Position numbers and translations under genes: made by a program
Shown: positions 35,586-47,803 of the stretch, in pieces
How positions within the stretch are numbered: position 1 is the stretch's first letter
Layout of the letters: the number at the start of each line of letters is the position of its first letter
The notes under the pieces: generated by a model
Told to the model about the DNA's origin: nothing
Database searches by the model: none
What the model saw: only the letters and a program-made list of their open reading frames with translations
Source: Histoplasma ohiense
Lineage: Eukaryota; Ascomycota; Eurotiomycetes; Onygenales; Ajellomycetaceae
Assembly (NCBI GenBank): GCA_017607445.1
Contig: JAEVHH010000002.1
Span: 2,471,501-2,535,500 of the forward strand
Length of the DNA stretch: 64,000 nt
Reading direction: 5' to 3'

Positions 35586-36376
35586 AGGAATATATCGAAT
35601 TTTTTTTTTCCTTTTCAATATTTCACTTATTTTGTTTTTAAACATGAAGCATCTCCTCTTTTCTTTTGCTTATTGTTTCATTTATGACACACCCTTTTCC
35701 TATGTTGCTCATTTGTTCCTTTCTTTCATTCTCTCTTTTGCTGTACTCTATTCGACTTATTTACTAAATTCCATGTTGGTTGAAGTCTCCAGGTGTTCGT
35801 GTTCATGCGTCGCACACTTATATGGGTATTATTTTTTACTATCAATTGGCCTTACCCCTACTCCCTGTTTAATCGCAATCCGGCCGCCCAAGCAGACATC
35901 TTCTCCCTATTGGAAATCTCTACACTCTGGTTTATAATTTGTAACTTTATTTTCTCCCTTGTATACTAAAGCGCCAGCTTTTCGTTTGCATATCAGGTAT
36001 AGGGCATAGAAAGGTATGTCAAATGAACACCTTGGAACAGGGAAAGAAGGGAAATGGAAGATTAAAATAGAAAATTTATGAGAATGTTACTTTTCCAAGT
36101 GAGAGTTTCCTCATGCCGGATCATTCTATGAATTATGGGTGCTGTGGTTCAATCAGACCCAATAATACCGCCATCAAACAGAATATTGTGAGTAGATGAA
36201 GTTGATTAAAATAGGGGGTTGGGTTGATCTCAAACATATAGAGAGTATATGGAAACATAGTATTATCAATGATTAGAAAAAGGAGAAGATCTCAAGCATA
36301 TGTAAAATGGTATATAAGAGTCCAAAATATGGCGATTGCGTGATAGAAACTCCAATCCAGGGAGAAAAGGGGTTGT
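35586..36376. other. Convergent intergenic region
   Basis: About 790 bp between stops of the m-AAA gene and the DUF1295 gene. It is T-rich on the left and AT-rich on the right, fitting two 3' UTRs. The small open frames are not convincing. Confidence 0.5.
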
Positions 36377-37603
36377 CTACCTCGACTTTTTAGTTGTCTT
36401 CGTTTTTGATAGCTGTGGCTTCTGTGGCTGATTGGGGTCTTCAGATGCGGATACCGAAGCCGAAAGAGCATTGTCTTCCGGAACTTCGCCACGCGCCTCG
36501 ACACCTAATCGTGGGATGAACTTCCCCACACGCAGTTGATACTGCTTATAATCAGGGTATTTCGACGCGGTAATCTTTTCCGTAAGATACGTACTTCCCT
36601 GGAAGAGGGCAACATAGCATAGGGACCCAATGCCAGTCCAGTTGTACAATTGGTCAGTCTTGACACAGGACCACTGGTACAATGCTAGCCAAACCGCCTG
36701 CTCAGCCACAAAGTTTGGGTGTCGGCACCAGGCCCAGAGACCTGACACAACAAAGCCACGGCTCAGGTCGTCGTTTGTGTATATCCCCTTATATCGAGAT
36801 GGGATCCGAGCGATTTCATTGTACTCCTTCTTGGCTTTTTGAAATCTCCATTGTTGTTGGTCTGCCAGTGCTTCGATGAAGACGAAGAAGAGGATAATCC
36901 GTGAGAAGAGAGAATCGGAGAGTTCGTGTTTGGACCCTTCTGAGACACTGCTCAGTAACACAAACACATACGTTGGAGCGGTGATGAGGGCTAGTAGAAC
37001 TGGTTGCGCGAGAGAAATGAAAGTGAGGTTGAATAAGAAAAACAGAAAATGGTTGTTTATTTTCCTCCGCACAATGGCCCAACGGTAGTCTTCTGATCCG
37101 ACGCTGTACCCGCCTTTTCTCCAGTAGTTAAAAGTGAGTCGAAGCTAAAGTGGGCATGTAATGAGTTAGTTCACTGGCTTAGCTCCATGATTCGCGCTGC
37201 ATCGGGAAACATCAGGATGATAAGCAGAGAAGGTAAGCCTTACACCCCAAATGATGGTGATTCCGCAAATAGTATCGATTATTCCAGTTGGCAATCCGTT
37301 CAAGCGAGACCAAACGGAGTAGTGAACGTTGTAGACGATCGGAAGGATGCTCCAGCTGCGGTCAACTTGAGAATAGTTTCTGGTTACTTCAGATGCAATC
37401 AGGAAGACTGGGGCGAGAAATATCGCGAAAGAAATGGCTGTGATGAAAGGGTTTGTGGTGATATAGATGTGTCGGAGAGCTTGTATATCAGTTCCGCTAT
37501 CAATCAACCTTGTTGGAAGGGATATGAGTTGGGATAAGAAAGGGGAGACTGTGAGAGGAAAATCGGCGCAATCCGCAAACGTCTGTACAGTTGGTAAAGC
37601 CAT
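36377..37603 (-). CDS. DUF1295 (steroid 5-alpha-reductase-like) multipass membrane protein
   Basis: Exons on the minus strand are 37603-37244 and 37144-36377, giving 375 aa. The intron donor is GTAAGG and the acceptor TTTAG. It joins WG to LRLTFNYWRKGGY. The sequence QVDRSWSILP, EDYRWAIVR and LWAWCRHPNFVAEQ are DUF1295 hallmarks. The last corresponds to the cofactor-binding C-terminal part of 5-alpha-reductase and isoprenylcysteine methyltransferase-like proteins. There are about six or seven hydrophobic segments and a Lys/Ser-rich tail. The substrate is unknown; a lipid or sterol reductase role is only family inference. It diverges from TOP3. Confidence 0.85.
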
Positions 37604-37934
37604 CTTAGACCGATGGCGGAATAGTCGGAATATTTCATGAACTGTGCAGTTGTCGCGAGGTTAAATTGGTCCAGGTTGTTGATTCAAGAAGTAGCCTTGG
37701 TCCGTGCGCGACGAGAAGCTCGGGTCAGAAATAAGCTTAACGCGTCAACGCGGCTCAGGTTTGACAACTTGATAAGAGCCTCATAGCAAACACACTCTCA
37801 GCCGTTTTGCAACCTCTGTGACGATGTTATCTGGGTAGTTCCCTTCCGCTACCTTACGTCAAAAATGGCCATGGGGCATAATCGGAGGGTATGACACAGA
37901 CACAAGTTTCAAATTCGAATATCACCGCTTGCGA
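37604..37934. promoter_or_regulatory. Divergent promoter DUF1295 gene / TOP3
   Basis: 331 bp separate the two start codons. Both promoters must lie here or overlap the leaders. No defined site was recognised. Confidence 0.5.
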
Positions 37935-40163
37935 ATGGCCCGCAAAATTTTATGTGTCGCAGAAAAACCTGCAATTGCTAGAGTGGTAGCGCAGCATCTC
38001 TCTGGAGGTTCAAGCCGCGCGGTAAGATTAAGATCCAGGGGACTTCAAGAATGAAAATGATTAATACCCAGGGCGATATTGTAGGTATCGATTCGGGGTA
38101 ATGTGTTTGTGAAAAACTACGAGTTTGATTTCACATTCGCTCCACCATGGGGCCAATGTTCGGTGATCATGACAAGTGTCCTTGGCCACTTGACGAACTT
38201 GGACTTTGACTCGCAGTACAGAGGCTGGAATTCCTGTCCGCCTGGCCGGCTGTTTGACGCACCTGTGGTAGATTCCGTTGCCAAAGTTAGTCCCTACACT
38301 CCACACATTACTACGAACGGGACCTAACCTACGGCCCAGGACAACTTGACTATCGCTGAAAATATTCGAACATTGGCCAGAAATTCCAAGGCTCTATTTA
38401 TTTGGACTGACTGTGACCGTGAAGGAGAGCATATTGGGACAGAAGTACGGTACCAGGCGAGAAAATCAAATCCAAGAATCGAGATTAAACGGGCGAGGTT
38501 CAGTAATACGGAACGAGCGTCAGTTAGCCTACGGAGACAACCATGCCTGAATCCTGGTACTGACATTTTCTAGGCATATATTGCAGGCCGCGACCAATCC
38601 AATAGAGTTGGACGACAGGCAGGCTAATGCAGTTGCTGCACGGATCGAGCTGGATTTAAGGATCGGGGCAGCTTTCACTAGGCTACAAACCATCCAACTC
38701 AAATCATTGGGGGGTGTCCTAGAGGACAGAGTTATCAGCTACGGTATTTATATCAAATTTCCACTTTTCTAATTCCACAGAGCCTTTAACAGTTCCAGGG
38801 TCCTGCCAGTTCCCGACATTGGGATTTGTGGTCGACAGATATTTCCGGGTCAAAAACTTCAAGCCAGAAAAATTCTGGACCATCAAAGTTTCACATGTCC
38901 GTGATGGGAAAACTGTCAACTTTTTGTGGCGGAGGGTCCACCTTTACGATAGGGCTGCTGTCGTAATACTGTTTGAGCGGTGCTTGACTTCAAAAACCGC
39001 TAAGGTTACGAAAGTGCACAAGAAACCAACACGCAAATGGCGCCCACTGCCTTTGACTACTGTGGACCTCCAAATGATGGGAAGTAGGTATCTGCGAATG
39101 GATAGCCAGAAAGTCATGAAGGTTGGTATATGCTCCCCCACGCCACAAAGTCTTGCTGATAGGATTTAGATCGCAGAAACTCTATACACAAAAGGGTTCA
39201 TCAGTTATCCACGCACGGAAACGGATCAGTTCGACAAAGGAATCGATCTGAAAAAGTTGATCGAAAAGCAAATACCGAGTGAAAATTGGGGCCAGTATGC
39301 GCAGCGGTTTGTTGCCTTGTCTAGTGCGGTCCAGGTATAAATTTGACCTTATTGACCATTTCCCTAGTCTCATTAATGGTTCCTTCACCCAACCACGAGC
39401 TGGTCATCACAACGACAAGGCCCACCCTCCCATTCATCCAGTCATATTTGCAGCACCAACCGTCCTTTCCAACGATGAACGTCTTGTCTACGAATTCGTC
39501 ACCCGACGTTTTCTCGCCTGCTGCTCTGAAGATGCAAAAGGCGAGTCCACCGAAGTGGAAATAAAGTACGGTGATGAGATCTTCCACACACATGGTCTTC
39601 TCGTCCTGGAGAGGAATTACTTAGATGTTTACGTATACGATAAATGGGAAAGTAGTCAAGAGATCCCCCCTTTCACACTTGGCGAGGTGTTCGAACCCAC
39701 GGAAGCTAAAATCACGGATGGCAAGACCGTTGCACCAGGTTATCTAACGGAGCCTGAACTTATTGGTCTTATGGATGCTAATGGAATCGGAACTGACGCT
39801 ACGATGGCAGATCATATTGCAAAGATAAAGGAGCGAGAATATGTAGCCACTCGACCTCGTGGTGGTGGGAGGGGTAATAATGCCGTACAAGAATTTATCC
39901 CCACTCAGCTTGGTGTTGCTCTCGTTGAGGGCTATGATAATGTCGTGAATGGCTTGCCCGACAGTCCGAGCTTGAGCAAACCATTTCTACGAAAGGAAAT
40001 GGAATTGCGGATGCGAGAAATTTGCGTCGGTACAAAGTCGAAGACGGAAGTGGTGAATGAGAGCTTGCAGATGTATCGTGAGGTTTTCGTGCATACGCAG
40101 CAGAGGATTGATATGCTTAAGGCTGCATGTAGGAAATATATTTTTGAAGAGCGTGGTCTGTGA
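37935..40163 (+). CDS. TOP3: DNA topoisomerase III (type IA)
   Basis: Seven exons: 37935-38021, 38085-38285, 38340-38518, 38574-38743, 38799-39121, 39170-39306 and 39368-40163, giving 630 aa. It is a type IA enzyme that works with the RecQ helicase/Rmi1 complex to dissolve recombination intermediates. The Toprim domain starts at the N-terminus with CVAEKPAIA and has the acidic triad TDCDREGE (D120, D122, E124). The catalytic Tyr is Y333 in GFISYPRTE. Later blocks NDKAHPPIHPV and GIGTDATMADHI are type IA signatures. Zinc-finger/GRF tails of animal Top3 are absent, as in yeast. Several introns use less common donors (GTTAGT, GTCAGT, GTTTGT), but every junction restores family sequence. Confidence 0.93.
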
Positions 40164-40944
40164 CCATGCTTCACTACGCACGCATGCTTGCAGTATTCTG
40201 TTACGGCAACAACTTAAAATAAAAACATTAAAATGACCGCCAAATTTTGGAGTCCCGCTTGGAATTTTTATTTGAGCTGTCTCGATCTCTTCCCACCTCA
40301 CTTACACACCTTAGTCTTTGGCGTACTTGACCTACACCTTGATACTTTTTAGATTTTGATACCCTATGATCATGCCGAGTACGAAACCACGCAATTCTGA
40401 TTCATACAGATATATATATCTTTCATAACATTTTAAATATTCCGAGTATTCTCAAGGCTTTACAGCCTTCTAGGTATAGTACAGTACATACATTACAAAT
40501 GTGAGAAAACAATTCAATATCCGAAACACCACCCAGACTTCAAGTTCCAGCATCTCAATTGCGAGAATCTATATCCTATTTTTTTTTGGCCAACTAGTTC
40601 CCGGGGCCAGAAACCCTTGCAATAACGGAAGACATGAAGTCGTAAGTATATAAATATTCTTAACGCACATTTTATTTATGAGAAGTGTTAAAGGGTTGCT
40701 TTGGAGGCTCAGGTAGGCGACCTCGCTTACGGCACCAAATCTCAAAACAACGTTCTCGTCCCTGATCTTTGGAAGTTAGCAAGTAGTAGGAGGAGTTGTG
40801 TTTGAGAGAGCCTAGTGTCTGGTTTGTACACAATAGTGATGATTAGGCCTTGGGCCAAACAGACGTATCATGTAGCGAAGAATCAAGACACAAGTTTGAT
40901 ACAAGAACAGGAGGCGAACCCACCAAGTGATCCTGAGCACTATT
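40164..40944. other. Convergent intergenic region
   Basis: About 780 bp between the TOP3 stop and the stop of the next minus-strand gene. It is AT-rich, with TATATA near 40411 and T9 near 40580. No coding signal was seen. Confidence 0.5.
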
Positions 40945-43842
40945 TCACTTCCTAAATGTTTTCTTCTTCGTCACCTTCTTGTTGTGTGAGAGTGCACCCT
41001 CTGGTCCCACATACGCAGGATCCCAGCGGCTCATATTTTCATCTGGCTGATTCGAAGCGGGGTCCGAACTTGGTGGATAAGCCGAAGACTTGGATGACGA
41101 AGTGATTTGCTTCGAAGGGTCGCCTGATTCCTTGGTGCTGGCTCCCTTCAGTCCTGGATTAGCTCTGGGAGCCGCTTGAGATATTTTTTCTTCGACTTCT
41201 GGTATGTCAGCAGATTCCACGTACACCGGATCCCAGCGACTAATATTTTTATCTTGCTGTTTCGGTGCCTGTCGTTTCGGTGCTGGAGTCGAAGCCACGG
41301 GTGCGGATGCCAATGATGTCGATGTAGTAGACTGAGTAGAAGGTTTTGCTGACTCTTTGGAAGTAGTTCCCTCACTAGCAGAGGTCGCATCTCTCCAACT
41401 AAGCTTCTCTTTCAATTGCGTTTCCGATGTTACTGTGGATGGGCTTGGTTTATCATCTCCAGGAACAGTGGATGTCTGGGGAGGCTCATTTCGGTTGTCT
41501 TTGGTAGATTTTTTCCCGCTTGATACTTGGGCAAACATGGCTGCCGACTTTGCGACATCTTTTTGGACCATCCCTCTCTCGATATCGAGCGGGCTTGTTA
41601 GAGGTGAAGTGATGCCTAGCTTTTCACGGATTTTGAAAATCTCAATACCCTGCTGAGTGAGCAAGGTACGGCATGTTTGTGTTGACAGGCCAAACTCCTT
41701 GATCTGAGTGGTGATTCGATCCACATCACATCGAGTCGTCAGGGCGATTGTATCTACCTGGTTAAGGGTTGACTTTAGCTTCTCAATTTTCATGTCAGGT
41801 TGGCTGCCTTGTTGGTCATTTTTTTTAGTTTCTAGTTCCTTAGTCAACCCTTCTATAGCCGCATCACACGATCTTATTTTCTCCACGAGCTCCTTGAACT
41901 CGTTGTTAGAGTCCTTCTTATTGTTCAACTCTCTCAAGTCGTTAGATAGTCGCTGGAGAATCTCCTCGTGGGATTTCAGCTTCCCTCGAAGTTCGCCGCT
42001 CTGGCTTTTTGACTCCAGGGTGGTATTTTTAAATTTTTCAAAATCCCTGACCAGCGTATTCGTAGCTTCCTCGCATGTCCCGATTTTATTCTGGAGCAGT
42101 TCGAACTGATTGATCGGGCCCTGTTTGTCGTTCCTTAACGCCTCCAATTCATCAGACAATCGTTGAACCGCTGCTTCGTGGGTTCTGAGTTTCTCTTGGA
42201 TTTCATCAGTTCGATTGTTTGGCTCCTGGGGGGCATGTTTCAATGTATCCAAATCGCCAGTCTTCGTGTTTGCGATGTTCTCGGCCGACTCAACCTCCAA
42301 ACGGACGCCCACGGCCTGTGTATTAGGGCCTTGTATCGAACCGCCGGCCTCGCTAACATCATCGACTTGCATCCAAAGTTCCCACTCTCTATTCAATTTC
42401 CGTATTGCTTCTTCGGAGGAAGCAGCTTTTGCCTGAAGCTTGTCTATTTGGTCAGCCAGAACAACAGTCGACATTTCTGTCTTTTGGTTATTGTTGGTTT
42501 GCACTTTTAGTGTGTCGATCTCCTGAACTAATTCATCCGTTCTCTTAGATGACGAGGTGATTTTCTTTTTGAGTTCTAATATTGCAGTTTGTGTGTCCTT
42601 TAGCGTTCGCTGCGCAACTTGAAGATCTTCCTTCTGATTTTCTTTAAGATTCGCAAATCCCATCGCCAAATCCTTCACTTCCTTTCCTTTTGTTTCAAGC
42701 GCAACTCGAAGGGACTGCATATTTTCCTGGAGTTCTTGAAGCCATGTGGTAAATTCATTCCAACGGTCGACAGCCTGTTGAAGTTTTACATCTTGCAAGT
42801 CCAGCGTGTCCATCATTTCAGTTGACTTGATGAAGAGCTGATCAAAGTCCGCTTTCGAAGTGAATTTTAGTTTCGTATCAGGCACCTGGTTGATCAAGAA
42901 AGCGAGCTCCACCGGAGTGGGTTTGAAACGTGGAGATTCTAACAGGTGGCCTACCTGTTCTTTGAGAGATTGCAGGGAAGTGTTCGAAGTTTCAACTTGA
43001 GCAGACAATTCCTCAAGCTCTGGTCTGAAGGCCATTTTATTTTTCAAGTCGTCTAGCAAGCTGCTTAGAGAAGCAAAACGGGCGCTGGTTAGTCCGGACC
43101 TTTGCTCTGATTGCAATTGGTTCACCTGTTCTTGAACATGTTTCAGACTGGCGTTGAAAGTTTCTGACATGTTTGATGTCGTATTCGCAACGTTCATCTG
43201 GCCAGATATCAGCTCAAAAAGTCGGGTTAAGGCTTGTACAAACTCGGTGTCAGTTCCTTTAGATGACAGCGGAGTTGTATTATGACTTTCTGAGATTTTA
43301 GAGTTTCTGCTGCGAGAGAGCAACCAGGTTCCAAAGGCAAATAAAAGAATGACGGTTGTATACATATTTGGGTGGCGTACTATTGCGTCCTCGAGCAGGA
43401 CGATCCATCTAGATAAAACCCACTCGGGATTAGTTGGAACTTCATAAATATTGTCTGGCATTATCGTTTGGCCGGCTCCGAAGTGGTCCGTAATTGTTGA
43501 GGTCACAAAAATTGTGACAGTCTGCGGGGGTTCTTGGAAATCTTGGAGAGTTCTCTGCGCAGTATCTTGCTGAAACTGATCAAGGATTGGCGTGTATGTT
43601 GTATGGATTTCGTGGATTTTGGGATCAGCTCCCAAGACATAAGCATCCGCATCACGACGTTGCGATGTACTAAAATAATTATAGATCCTTGCAGCACATT
43701 CTCCCGTTGCGGTCAGCTGGAGTGCACCAACGAGACGATCTGGAAGAGGTCTATCTGGGTGAATATTCGTAAGCGGAACTGGAAGATAAAACCCAATACT
43801 GGTTAAAAGCGTAAATACGCCAACAAGTAGGTAAAGCTCCAT
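40945..43842 (-). CDS. Large two-TM coiled-coil protein of unknown function
   Basis: A single exon of 965 codons. Residues 1-20 form a signal-anchor-like hydrophobic segment. About 140 mostly polar residues follow, then a second hydrophobic helix at about 158-174 (TTVILLFAFGTWLL) with positive residues after it. From about residue 200 to 750 the protein is almost entirely coiled coil, with heptad Leu/Ile and an Asp/Glu/Lys background. At about 459-677 it is organised into five related units of 33-37 residues. The tail is Ser/Thr/Pro/Lys-rich and carries two copies of a SRWDPxYV motif (about 866-875 and 937-946). No catalytic domain was seen. The layout resembles golgins or ER/nuclear-envelope tethers, but no family was recognised. 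Confidence 0.75.
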   Translation of the reverse strand: MELYLLVGVFTLLTSIGFYLPVPLTNIHPDRPLPDRLVGALQLTATGECAARIYNYFSTSQRRDADAYVLGADPKIHEIHTTYTPILDQFQQDTAQRTLQDFQEPPQTVTIFVTSTITDHFGAGQTIMPDNIYEVPTNPEWVLSRWIVLLEDAIVRHPNMYTTVILLFAFGTWLLSRSRNSKISESHNTTPLSSKGTDTEFVQALTRLFELISGQMNVANTTSNMSETFNASLKHVQEQVNQLQSEQRSGLTSARFASLSSLLDDLKNKMAFRPELEELSAQVETSNTSLQSLKEQVGHLLESPRFKPTPVELAFLINQVPDTKLKFTSKADFDQLFIKSTEMMDTLDLQDVKLQQAVDRWNEFTTWLQELQENMQSLRVALETKGKEVKDLAMGFANLKENQKEDLQVAQRTLKDTQTAILELKKKITSSSKRTDELVQEIDTLKVQTNNNQKTEMSTVVLADQIDKLQAKAASSEEAIRKLNREWELWMQVDDVSEAGGSIQGPNTQAVGVRLEVESAENIANTKTGDLDTLKHAPQEPNNRTDEIQEKLRTHEAAVQRLSDELEALRNDKQGPINQFELLQNKIGTCEEATNTLVRDFEKFKNTTLESKSQSGELRGKLKSHEEILQRLSNDLRELNNKKDSNNEFKELVEKIRSCDAAIEGLTKELETKKNDQQGSQPDMKIEKLKSTLNQVDTIALTTRCDVDRITTQIKEFGLSTQTCRTLLTQQGIEIFKIREKLGITSPLTSPLDIERGMVQKDVAKSAAMFAQVSSGKKSTKDNRNEPPQTSTVPGDDKPSPSTVTSETQLKEKLSWRDATSASEGTTSKESAKPSTQSTTSTSLASAPVASTPAPKRQAPKQQDKNISRWDPVYVESADIPEVEEKISQAAPRANPGLKGASTKESGDPSKQITSSSKSSAYPPSSDPASNQPDENMSRWDPAYVGPEGALSHNKKVTKKKTFRK

Positions 43843-45555
43843 GGTTCTGATAAAGATAGCTATGTGGCGGCCTGAGGCTCTGACTGGGTGTGGGAAAAGG
43901 AGACTGGGAAAAGGAGACTCCAGGAAGTCTTAATTCGGTTGAACAGTCTGAAATGGAGAGAGAATGCAAATTCGTGCGTTGATATCAAGTAGATAGTAGC
44001 GTGGTGGCAAACGTAAGGTGGAAGATGGAATCAATGTGGACTTGTTGTAAGAGCTTTATATGGGGAATATGAAGAAATTAAAAGGCTCAGGAGTAGCAAT
44101 GTAGTTAGATGCTGTTGGCGAAAGCGTGAAGTATTTTTACTTCGTTACGTAGCGGGCCCCACGATAACAGCAAATGGCGGATCCAAATAAAGCAACAGCT
44201 TGCACAGATACGGCAACAAATAGAAACATAATGACTATTGAGAGGGAAATCCCTGTCATATATAACTGCCGCTCCATAAACGGGCCAGGGAAGTAAAACA
44301 GATGGGTCCTCTTTCATTCAGCCGCTTGGGAGCTTTGCAAACGATGAAATCCATTCATCAAATCCGCTCAATTGGCTGTGGGGGGAAGGGCTCTAAGGAT
44401 TGTTTGCTCCTACTCCTTTAAACCTGGCCTGCAGCGCAGCCGATGTTTCATAGTATTCGATAGCTCAGCACTGTTCTGTGCATGAATGAAATTCTATCTT
44501 TTAGTGCAGGGCTGTGGGTATACCATCAATTGCCTCCATTGTGGAAGTGCTGCAATGATTGGAATTCTTCTCAGTGGGGGGTGATCCCACCGACTATACT
44601 CATGTGCTTCATAAACAAAGAGCTGAGTACTACCAAAGACCATGAAGGCAGTACATTTTACGGGCTGATGACAGATTTATATATCTGTGGGCTAGGGGAC
44701 AAACCCACCATCGAAAGGCTCACAACAAAGCTTTTTCAAAACCCTTTAAACAGTCGATATATGAGTCTATCACAGATGCTGCAAACAGAGACTAGCATCG
44801 AAGGGCTTTGTTGCAGAACCACAGCATGCTGAGCATACTGCGTCGGTTTATTAGGACAAAATACCAGATTTCTGAACACCAAGAGATTAGCCATCAATGG
44901 TTTGCTGTTTGGGCAGTTTTTGGTGTCGACCCATCCAGGTATAACAGCACGGTCACTTACAATAACAAACATGTCTAACCTAGAAAGTCAGATTCCTCCC
45001 TCTCTATTCTGGGAAATGAGGAAGCTGGAAAATTGTAGGCTGGAGATAATGAAACACCTCTTTCGGAAGATTTTTTGCAGCTCTTGTAGATTCCTGCAAG
45101 TTGGTGGTCTCATTAAAGTTCAGGGGTCTAACCAATTATTATTTGGAAGGCAGGTTATTCCTTATTCAAGTTAGACTCACCATCCAAGCTTAGCTGATAT
45201 ATTGTAGCAAAATAATTTAGTTAACTGACTATCCCGCCTCCACTTGGACATAACACTTCGCTCAACTTATTCGTGTTTCTTAACACATTTAATTTACATT
45301 CCTAAAAGTTCTTTGAGACGACGCCTTATGCAAGGAAGTAAGCGATGGACTTGTTTTCATCTTCAATCTCAAGTGGATTAGAACCGGCAAATTTATTAAT
45401 CCCTCCAAATGCCATGACCAAGAGCAAAATTGAACTTGGAATGATCAGTCAGTCTGCAGGAATGGGAGTTTTCTCAGATTTGAGTGCAATATAATGGATT
45501 CGAGTTGCATGTTGTTTCTCTCTTCCTCTTTCTGAGTTCGGATGCTCAGCGATCT
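43843..45555. other. Spacer between two coiled-coil genes
   Basis: About 1.7 kb. The left part is the promoter of the 43842 gene. The rest has only short open frames with no recognisable family. No terminal repeats were seen. Confidence 0.45.
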
Positions 45556-47317
45556 CTAGCTTGGGCTCTGGAGTTGCTTCTCTCCACTGCATTCTTCTTC
45601 GATTTCCGAGTCACTCTCCAGCGAAGACGACCAGAGCATATTTCTCTCCTTACATGGAGGATATTGTGGTGATATTGGCACTGAAGAGGACGCATCTTCA
45701 TCGATGTTCCATCTCCCTTTGCCATGAATGTCAGCGGGGTCTTCTACCATCAGGGCCCTTAGCAGACTCTCAGAAAGCTCGCTTGATGTAACGGACCGTG
45801 CCAGAGAGGAAGGGAAAGATTCGATATCACTTTCATCTACTTTCCCATGTTTCTTAAGTCCCTGTCGCATATCATAGTTTGCGTCCCCATGATAATCGGT
45901 GTTGCTTGTCTCTCCACCAAAATCATTCAGTGCGTTGGTGGGAAGCCCCACCATCGAAAGCTTTGGGATGTCACGGAAACCTTTTTTATTTATGTTGGCT
46001 GATTTGGGTGCTAGCCTGGAGGGGGCCAGCTCCTCCTCTAAATAGCGTAACTTGTCCTAAGATGATAGACTGACCAGTTAACATGAAAACGAATGTTATT
46101 AGGAACCACATAACTATGGGCTGGAACATAAGTTATAGTTTGATACTACTTACTTTTAGCTCATCTATCTCCTGATGTATGCAAACCGTATTTCGAAGTG
46201 CCTCACGGCTATCAGTGACCATGCCCCTCATCTGGGTTTGGATATTCTCCATCTCCGTCCTAGCCAACGCAACTTCATTTTCTAGAGACCCCAAATAAGG
46301 AAGCTGGTTCATGGCTTCACGGATCGTCTGAATGTTTGACTCGAGGAGCCGTCTTTCCTTCAGATACACCATGGGCAGACTACCCAACAGATTTGCATCA
46401 AGCCTTCTGACTGTCCGATGAAATTCTTCTGTAAAGTTTGGTATAAGATTCTTTAGCCTGTCGATTTCAGAGTCTAGATCATCTTTCGCGGCGGTGAGGG
46501 AGTCCTTGAAATTTTCAATATAGTCACGAAGCAATTCATCTCGTGTCGGCCAGGTCGTATACTCTGTCTTCAAGCCATGCGCAGCCTCCTTCAAGAGCAC
46601 GCATTCCTCGAGTACTTCTTTTGAACACTGGGCGAATGTAGTAGTGATCGTCGCCATCTGCTGCTTAAGCTCTCCATCTGTAGCTTTTAATAATGCGAAA
46701 ACTTCAGCTGAAGCTTTGATTAAATCCATCTTACTCAAAAGAAGATATCGTTGGAGCTCAAACTCAGCGTCCGCTTTGTCAATTCCACCATGCGTCGCTC
46801 TACCAGTGAGATATAACCCGACCCTTTTCCATATGGTGTAAGCGAATAGAAAGTAAGTACGTGCCGCACGGAGAAGAAGTAGTACGGCGCCGGCATAGAT
46901 AATAAATATGAGGGCTTGGCCGAAGACATTTTTGCCATCAAAAAAGAATGTTTTGAGCCATTCCAAAAACCCCTCTATTTTGCCAACTTGGGAATGATCA
47001 GGTATTTCGATTAAAGCTCGCGGTTCAATAAAGCTTCGAGTCGTAGTTGGTTCTACTACGTGGTCTGCCTCCGTCGGCATCGGTGCCAGAATTCCAGTTG
47101 GTATAGGCGTAGTCTGGGCGGTAGTATGTTGTTCCTCAGGGATACCAATATCTAGGATCTTTCCCAGTTTGCCCAAAACATATGTGGAACGAAATCCGTC
47201 GTATAAACGCCATTCAAAACAGTTCGCCGGCTTGATATAAGTGAGCGGAATTTCCTGGAGTCCCTCAAATAGTAAAGCCACAGAGACTGACAAAATCACG
47301 AGCCCAATGAGGACCAT
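45556..47317 (-). CDS. Second two-TM coiled-coil protein, unknown function
   Basis: Exons on the minus strand are 47317-46154 and 46056-45556, giving 554 aa. The intron 46153-46057 has a perfect GTAAGT donor and a CTTAG acceptor and preserves phase. The N-terminus is a hydrophobic anchor (about 1-20). A polar loop with a Thr/Pro-rich patch follows, then a second hydrophobic helix at about 133-150 (ALIFIIYAGAVLLLLRAA), then a helical, heptad-rich segment (about 190-400) and an acidic Ser-rich tail. It shares architecture, strand and neighbourhood with the 965-aa protein, although direct sequence identity is low by eye. The two may be old tandem duplicates. No known family was recognised and no enzymatic motif was seen. 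Confidence 0.7.
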
Positions 47318-47803
47318 GGCGATGATAAGTTCGAAATAGAGAAAGAAAATTGCTTGTATATCGTATTATGGGATGGAGGATAGAGATGCAAGGAAGTTTA
47401 GACGGGCATTTTGTCAATGTATAGGGAAATACTTTATGTTTCTGACTGAATTGATGCTATGCTCGATTTATGAGGACATTGCAGAAGTATGGTGGAAATA
47501 TCATTGGGAGAGTGAACGAAATGGATTGCAAAACACAACAATAAAGGAGTAAGCTTACGTTGATTTTTGAAGGAACTGGAATGGGTTTGAAGGTGCCCGG
47601 GGCTACAAGACAGAATCCGTTGTAGCAGGCGTGAATAGAAAGAAGAAATAAGTGAGAAATCAAGGCTTGCCCTGAATGACAATTTTTTGAAGCATTGATA
47701 GTGAAAGAAACCCTACAAGAACTGATAATCAAATTCGAATTAAAGACTAGTGGATAGGATTTAATGATATCCAACAATAGTGATGGCGGCCATTCAAAGT
47801 CAG
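47318..47803. other. Upstream region of the 47317 gene
   Basis: About 490 bp. A 106-codon frame on the minus strand (about 47457-47777) includes plausible donor and acceptor sites, so unannotated 5' exons are possible. Nothing is firm. Confidence 0.35.

Noticed and set aside
44482..45174. Open frames of 90-116 codons between the two coiled-coil genes
   Set aside because: No domain, no convincing splice partners and no similarity recognised.
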